Assembly (NCBI RefSeq): GCF_000165425.1
Contig: NW_001799289.1
Span: 125,342 to 189,341, forward strand
Length of the DNA stretch: 64,000 nucleotides
DNA from: Paramecium tetraurelia
Taxonomy: Eukaryota; Ciliophora; Oligohymenophorea; Peniculida; Parameciidae
Direction of reading: 5' to 3'
The position numbers and the translations under genes are program-made. The notes below the pieces were generated by a model. That model was not told the origin of the DNA. It was given only the letters and a program-made list of their open reading frames with translations, and searched no databases. This document shows, piece after piece, positions 47,348 to 59,830 of this stretch. Position 1 is the first letter of the stretch. Each line of letters begins with the position of its first letter.

Positions 47348-49768
47348 TCAAAATTCATTGGAATTTCTTTTTCCGATAACTCTTTTCAATATGCTCTAAT
47401 TTTAAGATGTCTTAGGACTTAATTGCATTTCAATATCTTAAAGATCCACTTCACCATCTGATTCTTTATCTTATTAAACTGGATTTTTAAATTTGCTAAA
47501 TTTAGAGGATATCAGCCTTTTAGCTCGATCATTTACATCAATCTCTTTAGAAGTCTTAGTTTATTAGATTAATAGCCACGACACTTCAAAAATGTTCTAG
47601 ATTTACGGTCCCAATTTTTTAATTAATTGATTGTTTAGATAGGCATCTTCATCTTAATTTTCTATTAAAGCCATCAGTCTTTCGTATGCCTTATAGAGTT
47701 AAATAATATACTTTAAACAATTTAGAATATAGATACTAAGGAGAATCAGGATCAAGAAAATTCTCCTTGTTTTCTATCACTTATTTGCTCACCTAATCTA
47801 ATTAGATTTTCATTGAAGATTCTACCTTGTTTATATTATTCATAGATCTCGAATTAATTAAAGAATTACCTTGAATGCTTTGAAGATTTCAAAGTCTAAG
47901 CCCGTTGTCTTGAAGGCAAGGATTTTGATTCTTGCAAGGTAATCAAAGGTTTAGGAGTAAAATTAAAGATGATTTATTGAGGCTTCTTCAATAACAATTC
48001 TTTTAATTTGTCTATTTCATGTAACTTATCTAAAATACCAAAAACATCCAATTCTGCATTAATTTGGTTTCTAAAATAAATTAAATGATATACACAGCTT
48101 TATTCAATAATAGAACTTAAGGATTTTTCATCATTCTTTCGCAAAATACTTTTTAGAAAAAGAACCTAAATGTAAATTCTAACTTTCTAGTTTTAGCAAA
48201 TATTCTTTATATCTATTCGAAAAAGTATTATCTTCCATTTTTACTTCCAATCTTATCTAACGAAGTCTGATGTTTCTCCAACAATTTAATATTATTAATA
48301 GATAATTATGATAAAGGGATAATTTCTTGAACTGAATTCAATTATTTAATCGAAATTCCTTTTGACGGATTCTTTATGGATTTTTATGATTTATTCATAT
48401 TTGTTTAATCTTTATCAAATCTGGCACTTTGCTGTACTTGTCCCAAACTCATCATCGATTGTTATTGATTTGAGTCTTAGGCTTAGGCCTGAAAGTCGAA
48501 ATCATCAGCATTCGATATTAAATCATTCCTATTTAATTTAGATTATGAGTTATCATCTAGATCAAAATCAAATAATTCATTTGATAAATCAACTAATTCT
48601 AAAATGTAAAATAAATGACTTACAGGATTATTTGTTATAAACCTAAATAAAGAATCCGAAGAATACGATCATTATTTATAAGAATCCTCCCAAATAGGAC
48701 ATTAAATCATCTACTTTTTAATAGTTTCTCAAAATATTTTCTGAATATGTACTCCTTCTCATATAAAATTGTGCATAAGTGCTATCCGCTGCTGTTCCCA
48801 ACAAGGTTAGATCTCTATAATCTGTAGCTGATCTAACATTGTAAGTTTCGTTGACTATTGCTTGAAATGGTGTCAAACTGTCGTCTGTTTAAAAATTGTA
48901 TTTCCTCCAAAATATGTTAGCTTATCTTGATAGTTATTTTGGAGTCTAGCATAAACTTAATTAAATACAAAAGTAAAATATAGTTCGTCATCTAAAAATG
49001 CTGTTGCATAATCTTTTGGATTTGTAGGATTCATTACTAGGTTTGTCATGTAAAGGGAAACTTTAAAAGCTGAATTCTTTGATAAAAAACTCGAAATTGC
49101 CTCCTTCGTTTGACAATTCGGCTTCCAAGTTAATCGAGAATTTTGACTAGTATTATTATTGCAATCTGTCACGATTATTTTTATATAGTCGAATTCATGA
49201 CTTGCGTACCTTCCTGCTAAATTTAATGAATAGTTATAATCTGGACACAGGAAATTCTTTAGTCCTACTTGGTCGAATTGAGCTTTGAAATCAACATTGT
49301 ATTTAGTAAAAACCTTTTGGAATCTGTCTAGTGTACAAGGAATTAAATTGATCTCTTGAGCTATTTTTATCACTGTTCCATTATCCAACCGTGTAGATTT
49401 CCTATTTAAGTTAAGATCATTACTGCTGTAACACTGTAATGTTAAAGTAAGGGTTTGTTGTAAAGTTTGTCTGTTCAATTTGAAAAGCAATCATAAAATT
49501 CTCATCATTTAGTTCTATTAGGTCAGGGTCTTCTTGGAAATCTGTTTTTTAGGCAACAAAAATTTGAGTTTTTGCAAAAAAAGTGATAACATTAGATTGA
49601 AAAAAGACAACCAAAACAACAATTATCACTAAAGATGCAAGTCCTCCAAATCCTGTCCTATAGGTATCTTCTTTTTTATAATTAAAATTAACTCCCTATC
49701 CAAAAATATCGCACCTCTTGAGAACTATAATATGATCAGGTAAATATACATTCTTATACAACTTACAT
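47348..49768 (-). CDS. Two-span ciliate membrane protein, family member 2
   Basis: MQVVQEF, a 25-nt intron, then LKRCDIFGQGVNFNYKKEDT, the first span (GLASLVIIVVLVVFFQSNVI) and an ectodomain with FMIAFQIEQTNFTTNPYFNI, about six cysteines (LQCYSS, IPCTLDRF, FLCPDYNYS, TDCNNN, PNCQTK) and the signature FLDDELYFTFVF. The second span and LVDLSNELF are identical to member 1. Tail motif IIFNFTPKPLIT at 47948-47967; end GKRNSNEF. Paired cysteines and N-glycosylation sites (NFT, NIT, NYS) argue that the loop between spans is outside the cytosol. Confidence 0.75.
48564..48741 (-). repeat. 178-bp tract identical to 44699-44876
   Basis: Partner of the tract in family member 1, at the corresponding place in family member 2 (second span, intron, start of tail). 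Divergence resumes directly at both edges. Confidence 0.9.
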
Positions 49769-50456
49769 TAAATTAAAAATTAAAATATTTAATATAAGTA
49801 TCTATCCATTATGCTTTCAAATAATAAATATCTAATGGTTTTGTTTTGACATTTTAAATAAACCAGAATTCCGAGAAAAATTAAAATAATATATCCTTGA
49901 AAATTAACACATGTATTTAATTAATTGTAGAAGTTAATAATTAATTAATTATTATTGCTATATGATTTTATTTATAAATATTACTTTTTAATTAATTATT
50001 AGTATGATCATTTAAATTAAATTTGACCAACACTTTTTTTATCTAGATTTTGATGAGATCAAAGCATTTGATAAAGAATTTAAGCATATTTTGTAATTCT
50101 AACAGTATTTAATTGAAGAATTCTTCTATTTTCTTTTTGAATATGTATTGATAATAAAAAATTATAATTAATAAATTAAATAAGCATAATTTAAGATTAA
50201 ATTCTTTATTATTCTAATATAGCAGCTTAGTGAAAATTAAGAAAACGAAATAAGAGAATTTTCGATTATAGTATATAAATTTAAGAGTATATTATCTAAA
50301 CTTAGAATATTTATTATAATATGTTAAAATTGAATAGGAAGATAGGATGCCATTTGAAGCAAGTGAGATGTAAATTTATAAATGTTGAAAGGAATAGTTA
50401 AATTTATATATATTATTTATTGTCATAATTAAAATTAAAATAAAACAAAAAAAATA
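49769..50456. other. Intergenic region, no gene seen
   Basis: 688 AT-rich bases between the start of family member 2 (minus) and the small membrane protein (plus). It is a divergent promoter region. No supported coding frame, RNA or repeat. Confidence 0.5.
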
Positions 50457-50642
50457 ATGAAACTCAGTCAAATGTTAAGGTGGACAACAACTGATGGCAA
50501 ACACTTATTAATGAGAATGTTTTATTTCACCTACATACCAATTATTTTGATTTTAGGTAAATGACAAATACCATGTATTTAATTAGGTTATAAATCAATG
50601 AACATTTAGGCATTATTCCCTCAATTAGCATCTAAACAATGA
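50457..50642 (+). CDS. Very small membrane protein, 51 residues
   Basis: MKLSQMLRWTTTDGKHLLMR leads into one span (MFYFTYIPIILILG), which is split by a 30-nt intron (50557-50586) after the glycine codon's first base. The chain ends YKSMNIQALFPQLASKQ. The spliced length is 52 codons with stop. A basic amphipathic start and one span at this size resemble small subunits of mitochondrial complexes (respiratory chain, TOM or ATP synthase), but the family is not recognised. Confidence 0.6.
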
Positions 50643-50829
50643 AAGGATATTTGATATTTATGATCTATAAGCAAATTAAACATATTATTCAAATTATTTG
50701 AAATATTGCAAATTTTATGATTATAGAATCTGAGCATCATATATTTTGCTAGAAATAGCAAATTAATATAAATTCAATTACTCTATAAAATTAAAAGCAA
50801 TATTATTTCAACAAAATTTTAATCGTAAA

Positions 50830-51996
50830 ATGGGAGAAGAATTTGGTTTTGATAAAGAGAGATTCGTGAATTATAATCAAGACATCTTTGATTGTCCAAT
50901 ATGTTCATGTGTTGCTAGGCTTCCAAAAGATTGTAGTGCATGTGGATCAGTTTTTTGTGGACCTTGTGTAGATTCATGGCTTAAAAAACAATAGTAATTT
51001 ATTCATCTAATCATTTAGAGAGTGCATCAATAGATGTCCTAAGAACTCAGTAATATAAGGAATTTAAAAGTCATTAAAGAAAATATATGATGATCTCGAG
51101 ATTAGATGTAATTTTTTAAAATAAATAAATAGGTTAGTTTTGTACTAAACCTTTTAAGATAGCTGAAATTGACAAGCATGAGATGAACTGTTAAATGCCC
51201 AAATGCACTAACTACGACGTCTGTGGAAACAATTTAGGAACAAATGAATTTGAGAAGCAAAAGGTATAGTTAATTATTAATTAAATTTAGGTTTGTGATC
51301 AAGCTTGTCTACTTTTGAGTAGAATTAAATAAACAAAAAATAAATAAGACCTCTATTCATGTTTAAAATAATATGTAAAAGACAAAAAACCAATTATTCA
51401 AATTTCACCATATAATTTTAACATTCCAGCTGTTTAGAATCAGGAATATCCAGTTTTTAAATGGGATAGATAGAGAATGGGAACTGGCATAACATTCTCT
51501 GATGGAGATACAAAAATATTCTTAAAGGAATAAGCCTATATGTTTAGAACAGCTCTTGCTACTTATGGGTTTGAAAAAGGCATTGGATATTGGGAAATTG
51601 AAGCAGATGAAAAAACAGAAAATGAATTAAAGATTGGAGTATCCACTTAAAGAGAATTCAATTATAATACTGCATTTTGTGACTTTGAATTTGGATGGGC
51701 TTATTATGGATTAGCATAGGTATCAAATCTCCTTTATATTTCAATAGTTGCGTCATAATAGTAATGCTACTGGACCATCTTTTGGAAGGAGATTTAAGAA
51801 GGATGGAATCTTAGGAGTTTGTTTGAATATGAACACCGGAACTTTAAAATTTAGTTTAAATGGAGATCTTATGGGAACTGCCTATACTGATGAAAAATTG
51901 AAACATGGGCCCATATACCCTGCTGTTTCATTACTTCATTGTGCAGGCTGTAAATTAATAACTGGTAAACCTCTTCCCACCATATTCTAGATTTGA
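50830..51996 (+). CDS. RING/TRAF-type zinc finger plus SPRY domain protein (putative E3 ligase)
   Basis: MGEEFGFDKERFVNYNQDIF, then a RING-like CPIC...DCSACGSVFCGPC and, after a 25-nt intron, ECINRCP. A TRAF-type zinc region follows (HEMNCQMPKCTNYDVCGNNL). The C-terminal half is a B30.2/SPRY domain: TGITFSDGDTKIFL, ATYGFEKGIGYWEIEAD, LKIGVSTQREFNYNTAFCDF and, after another intron (51720-51747), GVCLNMNTGTLKFSLNGDL and GPIYPAVSLLHCAGC. The RING would recruit a ubiquitin E2 and the SPRY would select the substrate. The last codons continue through a TAG (Gln) to TGA 51994-51996. Confidence 0.85.
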
Positions 51997-52016
51997 TTTA
52001 TAAAAATAGTTAAACT

Positions 52017-54291
52017 TCATTAACTTTATTAGTCAAACATTTTTACACATAGATCTTCCTCATCTTCTTACATAGCTCCTCTTCTTGTGGGGTTACGTTA
52101 TCTATTATATATTTTGTGTTGGATATCAATAAGTTTAGATAACTTGAATACAATTTATAATTCAGGACCTAATTTTTAAATAAGTGCTTTGTTTGTATAG
52201 ACTGTATCAGTTGATTGAAGGATGTCATCATATGCCTTGTCTCTTAATATAAATTTACATTAAATATTTTAGAATAAATTAAGTGATCCCCAAGCAAACT
52301 AAAGTAATTTCGAGACCATTATTTTTAATTTACTAATTGTAAAGAATCTTCTCTAATTAATTTAAATAAATTATACTTCTCTGTTATTCCTGGACTCTTT
52401 ACTATTTATTCAATTAGTTGTCTTGATGGTTAAGCTGTATTGTTTTCTAAGTTTATTTATGGTTTAGGAGTAAAATTAAACATAAGAAGCTATTTATAAT
52501 TAAAAACTGTTTCTTTTAATTTGTCTAATTCATTTAATTTTAAAAGTATGTGATGGACATCCAATTAATCTAAAATATTTTCACTTAAAATTAAATATCA
52601 TATATACAATGCTTTATTCATAAGTATCACTCTAGGGTTATTTTTAAATAATTTCCCACAACTAATATAATTACAAAATATTATAAAGTCTAAGTAGATC
52701 GGTTTCTATCTTTCAATTATATTAATAATTTATTTTTAAAAGTAATCTAAACCTGTCATTTATTTTAACTTTTCAGCCATCCTATATTATTGCCTATATG
52801 CTTCCCTAGTTGATTTTGATTTGGTTGTATTTTTTGTATAAGTTCCACCTGTATTTACAAATAAATTTAGTAGATTATACCGTTAAGATATATTAGGTGA
52901 TAATTTTTCTTCCATTTGTTAATTATCTTATTCATTAATGTTTTCATCTGAATTTGCATGAATATGATTTTCTCTGTGTTGCATAAATTCATCAATCAAT
53001 TCCAAATTTTCTTGATGTTGCCTATTTAGCAACGTTGAGTCTATTTAAAATTCAAATATTTTATTAGCTAACTCAATTAAAACTATTATAGTTTTTTCAT
53101 TTACATTAGATTCTGTTGTAAAGACCTATGGCTAAGCCAATAAAAAAGAAAAATGCTTGTTAAATTCCACCTAAATTTGAAAGCAACTCATCAATTTTTT
53201 GATAATTTCTTACAAATTTTGTTTTAAATGGATTAAGTTAAAAATTAAATGTTGCAAATACTAAATCGCTTGATGTACCAATATCCGACATTTCTTTAAT
53301 ATCAGTTTGATCAATTTAAAAAACAGTATCTTATTGGATGTCACTAAGAAATGTATCAAACATTACCTAAAAGGCATTAAACTTTAATCATTTATAAACT
53401 CATATTTCCTAAAGTAAATGTTGGCTTGTCTATTTATTTAATGAGGAACGAATGTAAAATAAATTTAATCATCTAAAAAGACAGATCGATATTATTGTTT
53501 ATATGGATTTATTATCTATCACCATGAAAGTAATTTTTACTTAGTTAATAGTATAGATTGAAATTTTAAATGATCCCATTGCTTTTAAATATTCATCTAT
53601 TTCTTCTTGTGATGCACAATCCACTTTTTCATTATTTTCACATTTTGCAATTTACAATGTAAAAAATTAAAACTCGCTGCCTAAAAATCATTTTATAATT
53701 TACTTGTGTATGTTCCTCCCATAGATAAGGTTGTGTTTTATCTATTAATTGAATATAATTTTACTAAGGACATAGAAAGTCATTGATTCCTAGAATCTTA
53801 AATTGTTCTTCAAAGTCATTTTGGTATTTGGAGAATATGCTCTAAAACCGATCTATCGTACAAGGGATCAATGGAAGATTGAAGGAACTCTTGGTTTACT
53901 ATCCATTCTGATTTCTCCTATATTGCCTCAAATAAGGAATACAAACTACTTTTATTCCAGTGTTAAATTGAAATAAGGAGATGCAGTGAAGTTATTTTGT
54001 TCAATCTTAAATGCAAACATGAATTCTGAATTGTCAACTTAAATCTGTTGTATTTAGTCTTCATACTCATTGGATGAGACTACTTTCAAGTATTCTTTCA
54101 AAAAGAAAGATGAGAGACTTTAAGAGTAAAAATAAATCATAAGAAAAAGCACTGCAATAGAGAATCCTCCTCCAATTTTGGTACGATAATAGTTTTATTT
54201 ATTCATTCGAAGAAATACAATCTAGCCGAAAACATCAACTCTCTATAAACCTGACTAATTGAATAATTGTACCCCATTTTAGTGTTTGCAT
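52017..54291 (-). CDS. Two-span ciliate membrane protein, family member 3
   Basis: MQTLKW, a 22-nt intron, then GLQRVDVFGQIVFLRMNKQN, the first span (GGGFSIAVLFLMIYFYSQSL) and FMFAFKIEQNNFTASPYFNL, which matches member 2 at FMIAFQIEQTNFTTNPYFNI. The second span begins LGGIQQAFFFFIGLAI. The tail holds FNFTPKPQI (52461-52480) and ends in an acidic stretch (AMQEDEEDLCVKMFDQQSQ). The start is only 26 bases from the stop of member 4, so members 4 and 3 are a head-to-tail tandem pair. The stop lies 20 bases from the convergent RING/SPRY gene. Confidence 0.7.
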
Positions 54292-54317
54292 TAATTATAT
54301 ATAAAATAAAAGATCAA

Positions 54318-56676
54318 TCAATTACTTAACATTTCATCTGGTAAATTTTGTGTATTTCTACAAAATATATCATTATTAGAATTTGCTCGAAGTCTTCTTA
54401 ACCCATCAAAATCAAGCAATTTCGATAATTTGAAGATCGCCTATATTTCATCTCCTAATTTCTTGATTAACTTTTTATTGACATCATGCTATGGATTTAG
54501 TTCTGAACTTTATTGAAGAACAGCGTCATAAGCCTAGAATCAAAATGATAATACTCTATAAATCCTGTTATAAATTCTCATATCTTTATCCAAGCTTACA
54601 GCACGAAAAAATTATTTATGAATTGGTTTACGTTTTACTAGATTTTATTTCTTTTTATCATCACAAATTGTCTCATTCCTAATTATATTCATATTCCTTA
54701 CATTGTATTTCTAACTCTTTCCTCGAGGATCGTTCTATTGAATGGCATTTCCTTATCTTCTTCTAAAGAGATTATAGGTTTTGAAGTAAAATTGAAAAGC
54801 AGTTACTATGAATTAGATAGTAATATTTCTTTCATTTTGTCAATTTCATTTAACCTTGTAATAATGTTGAATACATCTAACTACTCATTAATTTTGTCAC
54901 TTAAATTAAAATACAATAATAGTATACAGTGCAGAATTGTAGAATTAAACTGATTTTGAATTTTAGAAGACTTTTCGAAAGCAAATTTAATTGAGAAATA
55001 TTGTTATATTAAATCGTAAAGGTTACGATCTATTTAAAATTAGATTGATCTATTTTTTAAAGTAATCTAGGCCACTCACACACTTCAATTATTGTGCCAA
55101 TACTCCATGATCCTTTATGGCTTACTATGTAAATTAGTTACTCTTGTCATCATTTTCATAAGAAAATTAGTTGTTGCATTCATTATTCTCAGTTGTAGGT
55201 CTATCAGTTAAAACAATATGTTGTTCGGGTTGACCCTTACCAAAGAGTTTGAAAATCTTACTCTGATGCTTGATTTAACTACTTGGAATAATTTATTATT
55301 ATCCTTCTTTGTTAACATAGTATTCATGTCGAAATTGTCGATCTTCATACACATTATTGATTAGTTCAAGATTTAATTGATGCTATTTGTTTTATTCATC
55401 CCCATCCGAACTAAATTCATATATTTTATTTGACAATTCCACCATCACTAAATTGATACTGAACCATTACTTTTTTATTTGTTATAGGCTGCTATAATGA
55501 ATCCCATTACTATTAATGATATTTACAGCAATCCTCCTAATTTGGATAATAAGTCAGTCACACTTTAATTGTTTCTTTCAACTGATATTGTAATGGGACT
55601 TTTTCTAAAATAGAATGATGCAAAGGTAGTATCTTAATCCCTACCTAAATCTATTACTTCTTTGGTTTCAGTGTTGTCTATTGAAATAAAATTAAAATTT
55701 TCGTTATAACTTAGTCATAAATTAAATTTACTTCAATGAATAAAAATCTAAGTTATTCCTAAACTTATATTCTCGAAAATAAATATTTGCATACTTATTT
55801 AATTTTTTCGGTACAAATGATAAATAACTTTAATCATCCAAGAAAATAGAAATATAATCTGATCCAATCTTGTTTGGATTAATTACCTAAATATAAAAAA
55901 CTCATACTTTGTTTATTAAATAGACTTATACTTTGAATGCTCCTGATAAGTCTAATTAACTTTAGAGTTCATCATTAGGAGCACAGGTGCTGTTTTCTAA
56001 AATTTAGGATGGATTGCAAGCAGATACTTCAATTTTAAGAAAATTGAAATAATTAGCTAATTTATAAAATTAATCTTACATGCAAATGTACCACCAATAT
56101 TCATCCTGATATTATTTCTATGATAGAGTACTAATAAATACTTTGGACATAACAAGTTCTCCAATTGCAAATGAGTAAAGTCTTCTGAAAAATTCTTACC
56201 ATATTTCAGAAAAATAGTTTGAAATCTTTCCAATTTGCAAGGCTCAAGAGGAAGGTAGGTGACATTTTTTTAAATTGATCCGTTATCCAATCTTTCGTAT
56301 TCTCTGAATTAGAATATATTATAAATTACCTTTGCTGCAGAGTGACTGAAAAATAAGGCTGGGTTAAAAAGTTCTATTATTCAATTCCAAATGCTATTAT
56401 GAAATCCTGATCATCGAGTTGGAGATTGGAAAGATCATTATCATAGACTTAAGTTTATTTTGTTATAATGTTTTTTCCTTCTAAATAGTTGAGAAAATTG
56501 CTTGAGAAAAAGAGAAACACGAGAAAAATAGTTGTTATTGATGTAAATCCACCAAATATTGATTAATATATTGATTATTGATTCATACCTAAGGATGGTG
56601 ATTGAGCAAATATATCACAAGCTTTCAAATCTAAATAATAATCATAAAAACAATTACATGAATTTATTCTTTACAT
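54318..56676 (-). CDS. Two-span ciliate membrane protein, family member 4
   Basis: MQRINSY, a 27-nt intron, then LKACDIFAQSPSLGMNQQSI, the first span (FGGFTSITTIFLVFLFFSSN) and FIIAFGIEQQNFLTQPYFSV. The tail motif FNFTSKPII is at 54777-54796 and the end is RNTQNLPDEMLSN. It is more divergent from members 1 and 2 than they are from each other. Several introns of 22-27 nt interrupt it; I located only those near the start. Same inferred topology as the others. Confidence 0.7.
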
Positions 56677-56920
56677 CTTAAATATTTATTTTAATTATAT
56701 TATAATATGATCAAACAAAAAAGATAACTTAATTAATAAATTTAAAATTTACATTCTCAGTTATCATTTGAATAACCAATCTCTCATGTTTAAACTAATG
56801 AGACACATAATTTGGTATTATTCTTTTAATAAACGACGTTTTTAGTTATTTAATATTATGTAAATAATAGAAATATTCTTTCAATAATAATGATTCTAAA
56901 TAAAATATATAGATTATGAG

Positions 56921-57831
56921 TCATAAATTTAATTCATCTCTATCCAATATAAATGAAGCCATCACTTTATCATATATAGAAAATAGCTCTCCATAAAATA
57001 CAATTGCTAAACACCCTCTCATGGTTCTATACTTGCCAATGATTTCAGTCATCTCATTATAATAGGTTCTTGCTATTTTAGAGAATCAATATACTTTTCT
57101 TAGGAGTCAGCTATTCCAAAGGGTATGACACTATTTCTGCAATAGTAGTTATTACAAATGATAATGCTATTTTGGTTATTATGTTGTTAAAGAAAGGAAT
57201 CACTTGCAAGTACTTTTGGAAATGATTGTAGCCTCCAAAATATATTGCTCTATAAATTGCAGTGCTCAATAATGAAAGTGGAAATCCTCTATATAATGTA
57301 AGGATTCCCTCTGTTTTGATGATTCTGATGAATTAGGTTGCGAAAGTGTTCTCAAAAAGAGAAATTCTCTTATATTCAGGGTCTTTTAGTTTTAATCTTG
57401 CTACTAGGAAAGGATAGTTTAAAAATAAGTGAGTCATCCCAGCCAAACCTCCTGCTATGAATGCATTTTTTGATTGTTTGTCATCTTTGAGATAGGAATT
57501 TATAAGTTTTTTGTATGTGTCATTGATGGCAAACAATAATCCATGGGAGAATATATATCTGAGATCATCAGGATGGCTTCTCCAGAGATGATTGATGCCC
57601 TTTGGATCAATACATTGATGATACTTCAGCACGATCATATAAAATTTGGATCAAAGTTCGATGATGGCTTTTGAAAGGATTTCGTTATTGTTGGATGTTC
57701 AGCATTTGATAACGTTGTAATGGAGTGCAGATTAAAATTGTCGTAAAATAGCTTAGGGATCCTAACACAAAGTCTTTGATAAATTTTTGTTTAGTAGTGA
57801 GATTTTGATTTATATATTTTGATTAATTCAT
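56921..57831 (-). CDS. Mitochondrial carrier (SLC25) family protein
   Basis: MNQSKYINQNLTTKQKFIKD, then LGSLSYFTTILICTPLQRYQ, a first-repeat helix with PLQR in place of the usual Px(D/E)xx(K/R). After an intron, HLWRSHPDDLRYIFSHGLLF and AINDTYKKL follow the ADP/ATP-carrier pattern (FWRGN..N..RY...ALNFAFKD.YK). Repeat two has AGGLAGMTHLFLNYPFLVAR and LYRGFPLSLLSTAIYRAIYF; repeat three ends SYPLEQL. The ANT signature RRRMMM is not visible and the charged contact residues are altered. So this is a divergent, ANT-related carrier of unknown substrate. A 22-nt intron precedes the last exon. Confidence 0.8.
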
Positions 57832-58241
57832 TAATGTAATAAAAAAAAAATATTGTAGAATTATTGTTGAAATATTATGTTACAAATTGCATTTCAAAAA
57901 GACAGTCCTATATTCCCTATGATTATTATTAGTATATTCTATAAAGGGTTTTGATAAGATTTTGTTTTTCTTTGTTTTTAGTTTTATATTTGGATATTCT
58001 GCATATTTCTTCTTCTATTTTTAGTATTTGATTATGTAGAGATTTATCCAAACTCCATGCTCAAATTTAAACTTAACAAATTGTTTAATGATTCCCTTAA
58101 TTAACCATACTAGATAATATGAAATACATATATAAACATAACATTAATGGTGGTTTGAGCAATTTATAGGGTGGGATTGAAGAATGATAATATTATGAAT
58201 TTCTTTATAGTTTGATATATATTTTAATTAAAAAAATAAAA
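57832..58241. other. Divergent intergenic region
   Basis: 410 AT-rich bases between the carrier gene (minus) and the PP2A subunit gene (plus). No supported frame or RNA. Promoters for both are expected here. Confidence 0.5.
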
Positions 58242-59567
58242 ATGAAGAAATAAGATTGGAAATTCATGTAAGTATTTGGTGACAAAGCCTCTTCTGATAA
58301 TGTGAGTGATGAAGACATTATCTCAGCAGTGTAATTTGAAAGGACTGGAAGATTTTTAGGATTGGGAGACAGGGCAGGACGTTTAATAGTTTTTGAAGTT
58401 CCATAAACAAAGAAGAAAGATAAGGCAGAATATTAGTATAAATATTGAGCGATTGTATAGGTATTTGACTGAACTTCAATCTCATACAAGAGAGTTTGAT
58501 TTCTTAAAGAGTACTGATATTGAGGAGAAGATCAATCAAGTTCAGTGGCTGAGAGGACAAGGTAAAAACATGTACGTTTTGACTACTAATGATAAAACAG
58601 TGAAGTTGTGGAAGATCAGTGAGAAGAATGTCACTAAAGTTATTAAACCAAGTGGAAAGGATTTAGCAATGCCCAAACTACAGGTTGTTGAAAGTGGACT
58701 CATTCCAAGGTAATTTAATATATTCTATAAATTCAAGTGTGAGAAAAGTATTTCCAAATCTACATAATTATCATATAAATTCATTAACTGCTTCCAATAA
58801 CGAAGAATTCGTTTTGACCTCAGATGATTTAAAGGTGTATCTATGGAGTGTTGAATAACCCTCAAAGGCCTTTGTAGCTGTTGACTTGAAACCAGAGAAT
58901 TTAGATGAATTAAGTGAAGTGATCACATCCTCTACTTTTCATCCAACTTTGGATAATTAATTTTTGTATACTACCAGCAAAGGAATCATCAAACTGTGTG
59001 ATATGAGGAAGTCAGGTATATGTGATAATACTGCAATCACTATGGCTGAACCTGAGGATCCAGCCAAGAAGAATTTCTTCACAGAAATAGTCACATCCAT
59101 ATCTGATGCATGTTTTAGTAGAAATGGAAAATACATTTTCTCAAGAGATTTCCTTACTGTAAAAGTTTGGGACATTGCTATGGCCAATAAACCAGTTGCT
59201 ACCGTCTAAGTCTTTGAACCACTTAAATCTAAATTATGTGATCTGTATGAAAATGAATGCATTTTTGACAAGTTTTCAATTGCCTCTACTCTGGACTCCA
59301 ATAGCTTTATTACTGGAAATTTCAATAGCACTTTTCATGTTGTAGATAGAATGGGTAGCACTTATTAGTATTTTAGGTGAATGCAATCAATAATATGAAC
59401 TAAACTTCAATAAGAAAACTATTGTGAGATAAATCCCACCTAAGTACTTCGAGAATTTGGGATCATCCTATGATTTTAATCGTAAGGTTTAGAAATTGAG
59501 TATGTGCCAAACCTAGAATCTTGTTGCTGTCGCTTGCCTCAATTGTCTCTATTTCTACACAGCATGA
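58242..59567 (+). CDS. PP2A regulatory subunit B55 (PR55)
   Basis: A WD40 protein that directs protein phosphatase 2A to its substrates. MKKQDWKFMQVFGDKASSDN, then DEDIISAVQFERTGRFLGLG, DRAGRLIVFE and, after a 25-nt intron, TELQSHTREFDFLKSTDIEE, KINQVQWL and TNDKTVKLWKISEK. Each aligns closely with animal B55 ([33 protein letters not shown]). The last blade reads GECNQQYELNFNKKTIVRQI and NLVAVACLNCLYFYTA. Introns include a 25-nt, a roughly 28-nt and a 22-nt example (the last in MGE, just before the final exon). Length about 415 residues, normal for the family. Confidence 0.93.
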
Positions 59568-59614
59568 CAATTACGTATTTATCCAATTATAAATATATAC
59601 GATATAAATGCTAA

Positions 59615-59830
59615 TCAGACAATATGTAGAGTTTCAGTTATAATTCTATTCCCTTCTAGAGATATTCTTACTCTATAATCCATATACACCATAGAGTTTC
59701 AGTAAATGATTAGACATCTAATTTAGGATTGTAAACAAGTATTATTCTACTTTGCTTCTTCAACTATCTTACCAACATATTCTGGCCAGAGATTTCTTGC
59801 CTTGAGGTGGATGAATGTCGATTTAATACT
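59615..59830 (-). pseudogene. Broken potato-inhibitor-I serine protease inhibitor
   Basis: Three segments in different frames match the fold in order: LWPEYVGKIVEEAK, then IILVYNPKLDVQSFTETL (the strand leading into the reactive loop), then MDYRVRISLEGNRIITETLH near the end, where VRIF.D is usual. There is no start codon and no intron that would unite the frames. I read it as a decayed copy with two shifts. Family members are about 70 residues and inhibit subtilisin/chymotrypsin-like proteases. The rest of 59568-60101 shows no gene. Confidence 0.5.
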
